From Phocaeicola faecalis (GTDB lineage: Bacteria > Bacteroidota > Bacteroidia > Bacteroidales > Bacteroidaceae), in contig NZ_JADNRM010000001.1 of assembly GCF_021730445.1 (NCBI RefSeq), forward strand, positions 85,848-149,847: a stretch of 64,000 nucleotides of DNA. Reading direction: 5' to 3'. Positions 60,238 through 64,000 of this stretch are shown here, piece after piece; the stretch's first letter is position 1, and the number at the start of each line of letters is the position of its first letter. A program made the position numbers and the translations under genes. A model generated the notes under the pieces. That model made no database searches. It had not been told where the DNA came from and worked only from the letters and a program-made list of their open reading frames with translations.

Positions 60238-62547
60238 TTATTCACTTTTAATACTGTTCACTGGGTTATCATTTGCTATTCTCCATGTCTTTATCACCAC
60301 ACAACCGATGATAAAAAATAAAGAGATGAAAGCTATCAGGATATAATAGTATATCGGGAAATCAGCCGTTTCTGAAAACTGGTCGGTCCACAGGGCTCCC
60401 AAATACCAGGCTCCCAATGTTCCGATACACACGGCAGGCATCGAGGTCCAAAATACATCTTTCGAAAGCAGGAGCAAAATGGAGGATGCCTCTGCCCCAT
60501 TCACCTTACGGATGGCTATCTCTTTGCTGCGGCGTTGCATCTCGTCATTGATATAGCCTATCAATCCCATCAAGGTAACAAAAAGGATGGTAATGGAGGC
60601 CATGAGAGCAACGCTACGGAAGTCGGACACAGTACTGAGTTGTAGTTCTATCGCTCGTGACTCGGGTACAAAGTTTAAGTCTCCCTCGGGCCAAATGGTC
60701 TTCATATCTTCATTGAGTTTCTTCAAATTCTCATCAAACGGCTCTTTCAATTTCACTTGCAGACAAGCACTAAAATCAGAACGGTATTGGAAGACAACCG
60801 GTTCCTCCGGTACAAATACAGGATTGGATGAGCGGAAGTCTTCCGTCACTCCCACAATAGTCCCCAATATTTCATCATTGTTACGCACTTGGCGTCCGAT
60901 AGGGTTTTCTTCCCAACGCATAAATTCCAAGAATTTTTGATTGACTACGATTTCACCTTTCTGTTGCAGGTTACGGCCTTCTTTCAGTTTTATTCCCACA
61001 AACGAAAGATAGTCCTTATCAATCGAATTGCCCCGCATACTATATTGCTTTCCGCTTTCTGTAGATACCAAACAGCCACTCATTCCTTCATACAAAGGCA
61101 GACTGCTACTCGCAACAGATTCCACGTAAGGTAAATTTTGGAAGGTGGAACGTGCATTCTCCGGATTGCTGAAGTAATAATATGTAAAAGCCATACGCTC
61201 TGTACTGAATCCCCGGTCTATATTCGTCATGTGATTTGACTGCACCAATACAAGTGCCAACAATGCAAAGATAAATGCCGTGCCGGTAAATTGAATGAAC
61301 AGCAACGGACGTTTCCAGCCTTTTTTGCCTTCGGTATATCTGCGGAAAACCTGTGTAACCGGAATCCTTGAGAACTGCAGTCCGGGCAGCACACCACCCA
61401 CTATGAAGATAAACAGTACGGCACAGGCGGGAGCCCACAGATTCTCGTATGTAAACATGGCGCTTAGACTGGCGTCTGCCATCCTTTCAAGCGGTTCTTT
61501 AAAATTGAGCATCAGGAAAGCCATCAACAGAACAGAGATGAAAATAAGAATCCCTGTTTCCCACAAGAACATTTTCATGATTCCCCATCCTGACGCTCCA
61601 TTGCACTTATGCACGCCAATGGTTTTGGCACGGCGGCTCAATGAGGAAATAGAAATCAGTACATAGTTCAATGTTACGGTAAACAGCAAGATAGCGGCCA
61701 AGATAAGTAATATCCAGATAATGCCCATACCGTCATAATTTCTGGCCAGTCTCAAATCAGAAAAAGGAATCAGGCGGAGCGACCAAGTATAATTGTTGTC
61801 TTTATCTTCTTGCGGAATATATTTTTCCAACATTTGGTCGATGCGGTTATTTATCGTTTCCATGTCAGAAGGATGGCGTAAGCGGATATAAGCATAATAG
61901 TTGGAACCGCCATTCCAGCCCCAATAGCTCCATCCATATTTCAGGGCGGTAGCTAAAGGCACGATAACTCTCGAGTTATAGAACGTTGAGTTCTCCGGAT
62001 AATCTTCATAGACACCCTTTATAGTCATTGGCATACCCTTATTATATGATACCGTCTCACCTATAGGATTAGCTCCTGCAAACATTTCCTGTGCCAAGCT
62101 CCGACTGATAAACAATATATCAGGATTCTTCATTTCCGAAGGTTGCCCTTGCAAAATCTTTGTCCTTATGGTTGTAAAGAAACAACTGTCGGCCACCAAT
62201 ACTCCCGGACTGAAACGGACTCCATCTTTATAAAGAGAACTTCCTCCCCACCAGAAATGCGTCGCTGTAGCACTCTCTACTTCTTTTGGAAAATTTTCGG
62301 CTATGGTAGCGGCTGTAGGGCCTAATGTTCTAAAATCGATACTTTTCTCTCCACTGATATCCCACTCAATCTGCACGGCAGCCAGGCATTCGGAATCCTC
62401 ATAACACGTATCGTAATTAAACTCGAAGGCTTCGCGTGCGAATATTAGAATACTGACCGTCAAACCTAGAGTCAGCGAGACAATCTTTATAAGATTGGCC
62501 CCGCGTCCGTGAATCAATGTCTGAATTACATAATAAAGTTCTTTCAT
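60238..62547 (-). CDS. FtsX/MacB-type ABC transporter permease (B)
   Basis: A 769-residue permease of the same build as permease A and clearly its paralogue (shared LTLGL, FEFNYDT, SISSLSRRAKTIGVHKCNGA, IGYINDEMQRRSKEIAIRKV). It is first in the operon, behind a sigma-54 promoter, with a leader of about 100 nt. The last bases overlap the start region of the ATPase frame. It probably pairs with permease A as a heterodimer around the ATPase. Confidence 0.88.
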   Translation of the reverse strand: MKELYYVIQTLIHGRGANLIKIVSLTLGLTVSILIFAREAFEFNYDTCYEDSECLAAVQIEWDISGEKSIDFRTLGPTAATIAENFPKEVESATATHFWWGGSSLYKDGVRFSPGVLVADSCFFTTIRTKILQGQPSEMKNPDILFISRSLAQEMFAGANPIGETVSYNKGMPMTIKGVYEDYPENSTFYNSRVIVPLATALKYGWSYWGWNGGSNYYAYIRLRHPSDMETINNRIDQMLEKYIPQEDKDNNYTWSLRLIPFSDLRLARNYDGMGIIWILLILAAILLFTVTLNYVLISISSLSRRAKTIGVHKCNGASGWGIMKMFLWETGILIFISVLLMAFLMLNFKEPLERMADASLSAMFTYENLWAPACAVLFIFIVGGVLPGLQFSRIPVTQVFRRYTEGKKGWKRPLLFIQFTGTAFIFALLALVLVQSNHMTNIDRGFSTERMAFTYYYFSNPENARSTFQNLPYVESVASSSLPLYEGMSGCLVSTESGKQYSMRGNSIDKDYLSFVGIKLKEGRNLQQKGEIVVNQKFLEFMRWEENPIGRQVRNNDEILGTIVGVTEDFRSSNPVFVPEEPVVFQYRSDFSACLQVKLKEPFDENLKKLNEDMKTIWPEGDLNFVPESRAIELQLSTVSDFRSVALMASITILFVTLMGLIGYINDEMQRRSKEIAIRKVNGAEASSILLLLSKDVFWTSMPAVCIGTLGAWYLGALWTDQFSETADFPIYYYILIAFISLFFIIGCVVIKTWRIANDNPVNSIKSE

Positions 62548-62660
62548 ATCTTATTTTTGTTTTATTGTTCCTCTTAAAAGGAGGGCCTCGTTTCGCAACG
62601 GAGCACCCCATTAAAGTGTATAAGAAACTTATGTTTCTATTCGTTCTCTGAAAGAATAAT

Positions 62661-62675
62661 GCAGAAAACGTGCCA
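62661..62675 (-). promoter_or_regulatory. Sigma-54 promoter (-24/-12) of the ABC export operon
   Basis: On the minus strand the sequence reads TGGCACGTTTTCTGC: the -24 TGGCACG, then 4 bases, then CTGC for TTGC. The invariant GG and GC are 10 bases apart, as required. The start point would be near 62650, about 100 nt before the ATG at 62547. Confidence 0.8.
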
Positions 62676-62729
62676 AAGTCATACTTTTCTATAAATAAGC
62701 ATTTTAGTTATTTCACGACAGGCCAAAAG

Positions 62730-62746
62730 TGTCTAATAATTAGACA
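62730..62746. promoter_or_regulatory. Palindromic activator site 1 (TGTCTAATAATTAGACA)
   Basis: A perfect 17-bp palindrome, identical to the site at 62799. Its centre is about 63 bp from the -24 element of the sigma-54 promoter, within the range of upstream activator sites for NtrC-type regulators. Confidence 0.75.
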
Positions 62747-62750
62747 GCAG

Positions 62751-62767
62751 TGTATGATAATTGGACA
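62751..62767. promoter_or_regulatory. Palindromic activator site 2 (TGTATGATAATTGGACA)
   Basis: A diverged copy of site 1, with centre 21 bp from it (two helical turns), so dimers on both would lie on the same face of the DNA. Confidence 0.6.
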
Positions 62768-62798
62768 TCAATGCCTTATCGCTGCTTCAAAAAGGTTG

Positions 62799-62815
62799 TG
62801 TCTAATAATTAGACA
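62799..62815. promoter_or_regulatory. Palindromic activator site 3 (TGTCTAATAATTAGACA)
   Basis: Identical to site 1. It lies about 29 bp before the regulator's -7 element, so it may also serve autoregulation. Confidence 0.7.
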
Positions 62816-62843
62816 CTGCCTAGGAGGTTAGGTGCCAAATACT

Positions 62844-62851
62844 TATCTTTG
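62844..62851 (+). promoter_or_regulatory. -7 element (TATCTTTG) of the NtrC-type regulator gene
   Basis: TATCTTTG lies 30 bases before the ATG at 62881, so the regulator itself uses the housekeeping sigma factor. Confidence 0.55.
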
Positions 62852-62880
62852 TTTCCTCAATAAACAAAAAGATTATAGAT

Positions 62881-64000
62881 ATGCAAGGAACCATTATTGT
62901 GGTAGACGATAATAAAGGGGTGCTTTCTGCCGTCAAGTTATTGTTGAAGAACAACTTTGAACGTATCATTGCCCTCACTTCACCTATCACGCTGCCTGCC
63001 GTGCTGCGTGAAGAGAATGTACAGGTGGTATTGCTCGATATGAACTTCAGTAGCGGACTCAATACCGGCAATGAAGGGCTTTACTGGTTGCACGAAATAA
63101 AAAAAATGCAACCCTCATTGCCTGTCGTGCTCTTTACTGCCTATGCCGACATTGACTTGGCTGTACGTGGTATAAAAGAAGGTGCGACGGATTTCATCGT
63201 AAAACCTTGGGATAACACCCGATTGGTGGATACACTGTCAGCCGCTTGCCGAAACAGTTCTAAGGGAAAGAAAAAAGCGGAACTCCACCGGGTGGTGTCA
63301 TCTATGTATTGGGGCGAAAGCAATGCCATGAAACAGTTGAGGACACTGATAGAAAAGGTAGCCCAAACGGATGCAAACATCCTGATTACCGGAGAAAATG
63401 GTACTGGAAAGGAAATGCTGGCACGCGAAATTCATGCCCTTTCCGAACGATGCCGACGCAATATGGTGACAGTAGATATGGGGGCTGTTACCGAATCTTT
63501 GTTTGAAAGCGAATTGTTCGGGCATGTAAAAGGTTCGTTCACCGATGCACATTCCGACCGGCAAGGAAAATTTGAGGCGGCTCACGAAGGTACTCTCTTT
63601 CTGGATGAAATAGGTAATTTGCCTTATCACCTGCAATCCAAGCTCCTCACTGCCATTCAGCAGCGTAGTGTGGTGCGTGTGGGCAGCAATGAACCCATTC
63701 CTGTAGATATCCGTTTGATTTGCGCCACTAATTGCAATCTGGAGGAGATGGTACTCAAAGGCAGGTTTAGGGAGGATTTATTATACAGAATCAATACCAT
63801 TCATATTGAAATACCGCCTTTGCGCGACCGAAAGGAGGATATTATCCCCCTTGCCGAACGGTTTATCGACCGTTTCTGCAAACAGTATGACAAAGGAAAT
63901 ATCATTCTTTCCTCCTCTGCGAAAGACAAGTTGCGCGAGCATCCCTGGTATGGAAATATCCGGGAATTGGAACACGCTATTGAGAAGGCGGTCATCATTA
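62881..64000 (+). CDS. Sigma-54-dependent response regulator, NtrC family (partial, 3' end cut off)
   Basis: 373 residues are visible. The receiver domain (about 1-120) has acidic residues D9-D10, the phosphoacceptor D53 in LLDMNF, and K108 in FIVKPW. The AAA+ domain starts about residue 145, with Walker A GENGTGKE at 171-178, the sigma-54 loop KGSFTDA at 217-223 (GAFTGA in the consensus, here GSFTDA), and Walker B LFLDEIG at 239-245. The DNA-binding domain lies beyond the window. It is divergent from the ABC operon with a sigma-54 promoter and three palindromes between, so it is the likely activator of that operon. Its kinase should follow to the right. Confidence 0.93.
   Translation, partial: MQGTIIVVDDNKGVLSAVKLLLKNNFERIIALTSPITLPAVLREENVQVVLLDMNFSSGLNTGNEGLYWLHEIKKMQPSLPVVLFTAYADIDLAVRGIKEGATDFIVKPWDNTRLVDTLSAACRNSSKGKKKAELHRVVSSMYWGESNAMKQLRTLIEKVAQTDANILITGENGTGKEMLAREIHALSERCRRNMVTVDMGAVTESLFESELFGHVKGSFTDAHSDRQGKFEAAHEGTLFLDEIGNLPYHLQSKLLTAIQQRSVVRVGSNEPIPVDIRLICATNCNLEEMVLKGRFREDLLYRINTIHIEIPPLRDRKEDIIPLAERFIDRFCKQYDKGNIILSSSAKDKLREHPWYGNIRELEHAIEKAVII

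Noticed and set aside
1-64000. tRNA and rRNA genes.
   Set aside because: I saw no cloverleaf with a TTCGA-type arm and CCA-adjacent stem, and no rRNA-like sequence in the gaps. A covariance search could still find one I missed.

Overview
The window comes from a chromosome of the Bacteroidaceae, most likely Bacteroides or Phocaeicola. The evidence is the repeated Bacteroidetes promoter hexamer TAnnTTTG ahead of genes, weak or absent Shine-Dalgarno sequences, SusC/BtuB-type TonB receptors with carboxypeptidase-D-like N-terminal domains, a subclass A2 class A beta-lactamase, a membrane AraC regulator with a Reg_prop-type sensor, CbiG-CobM and CobK-CbiD fusions, and modest G+C. I cannot name the species from the sequence alone.

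Layout. Positions 1-12950 hold small, mostly single-gene units: an MFS tail, GNAT acetyltransferases, a YjbR-like protein, a chromosomal class A beta-lactamase with a small lipoprotein, a methyltransferase, AraC, Crp, DeoR and HxlR regulators, HAD phosphatases and an Ogt repair enzyme. They are separated by tandem repeats and by a family of nested inverted-repeat elements. Positions 13116-30430 hold an exported arginase-like protein, a three-gene NUDIX / hydrolase / DJ-1 operon, a split KdpD-type sensor pair with no kdpFABC or kdpE beside it, a compact membrane AraC sensor-regulator next to 1 kb with no gene, mgtC-rmuC, Cof phosphatase, rluA-rlmD and pyruvate phosphate dikinase.

Positions 30685-55525 form a cobalamin island: a PduO-type adenosyltransferase, two BtuB-like TonB receptors each behind its own cobalamin riboswitch, an exported CbiK-like chelatase lipoprotein, and anaerobic ribonucleotide reductase nrdDG behind a third riboswitch. 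A fourth riboswitch, back to back with the third, precedes a CWC protein, a broken biotin carboxylase, a YidE/AspT-type transporter and a cyclase. After a HigBA-type toxin-antitoxin pair and an HU-like regulator with four 22-bp repeats in its leader come four corrin-ring genes (cobJ-cobH, cobL, cbiG-cobM, cobK-cbiD) and, convergent to them, a BtuFCD-type importer with no visible riboswitch. The island thus joins B12 uptake, ring synthesis and adenosylation with a B12-independent alternative enzyme (NrdD), most of it under B12 sensing.

Positions 55740-64000 hold an iron-sulfur flavoprotein, a small lipoprotein and a MacB/FtsX-type ABC export operon (two large permeases, one ATPase and a 42-residue permease stump). 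That operon has a strong sigma-54 promoter and three palindromic upstream sites, and lies divergent from an NtrC-family response regulator cut by the window end. Sigma-54 control of the exporter by this regulator is the simplest reading.
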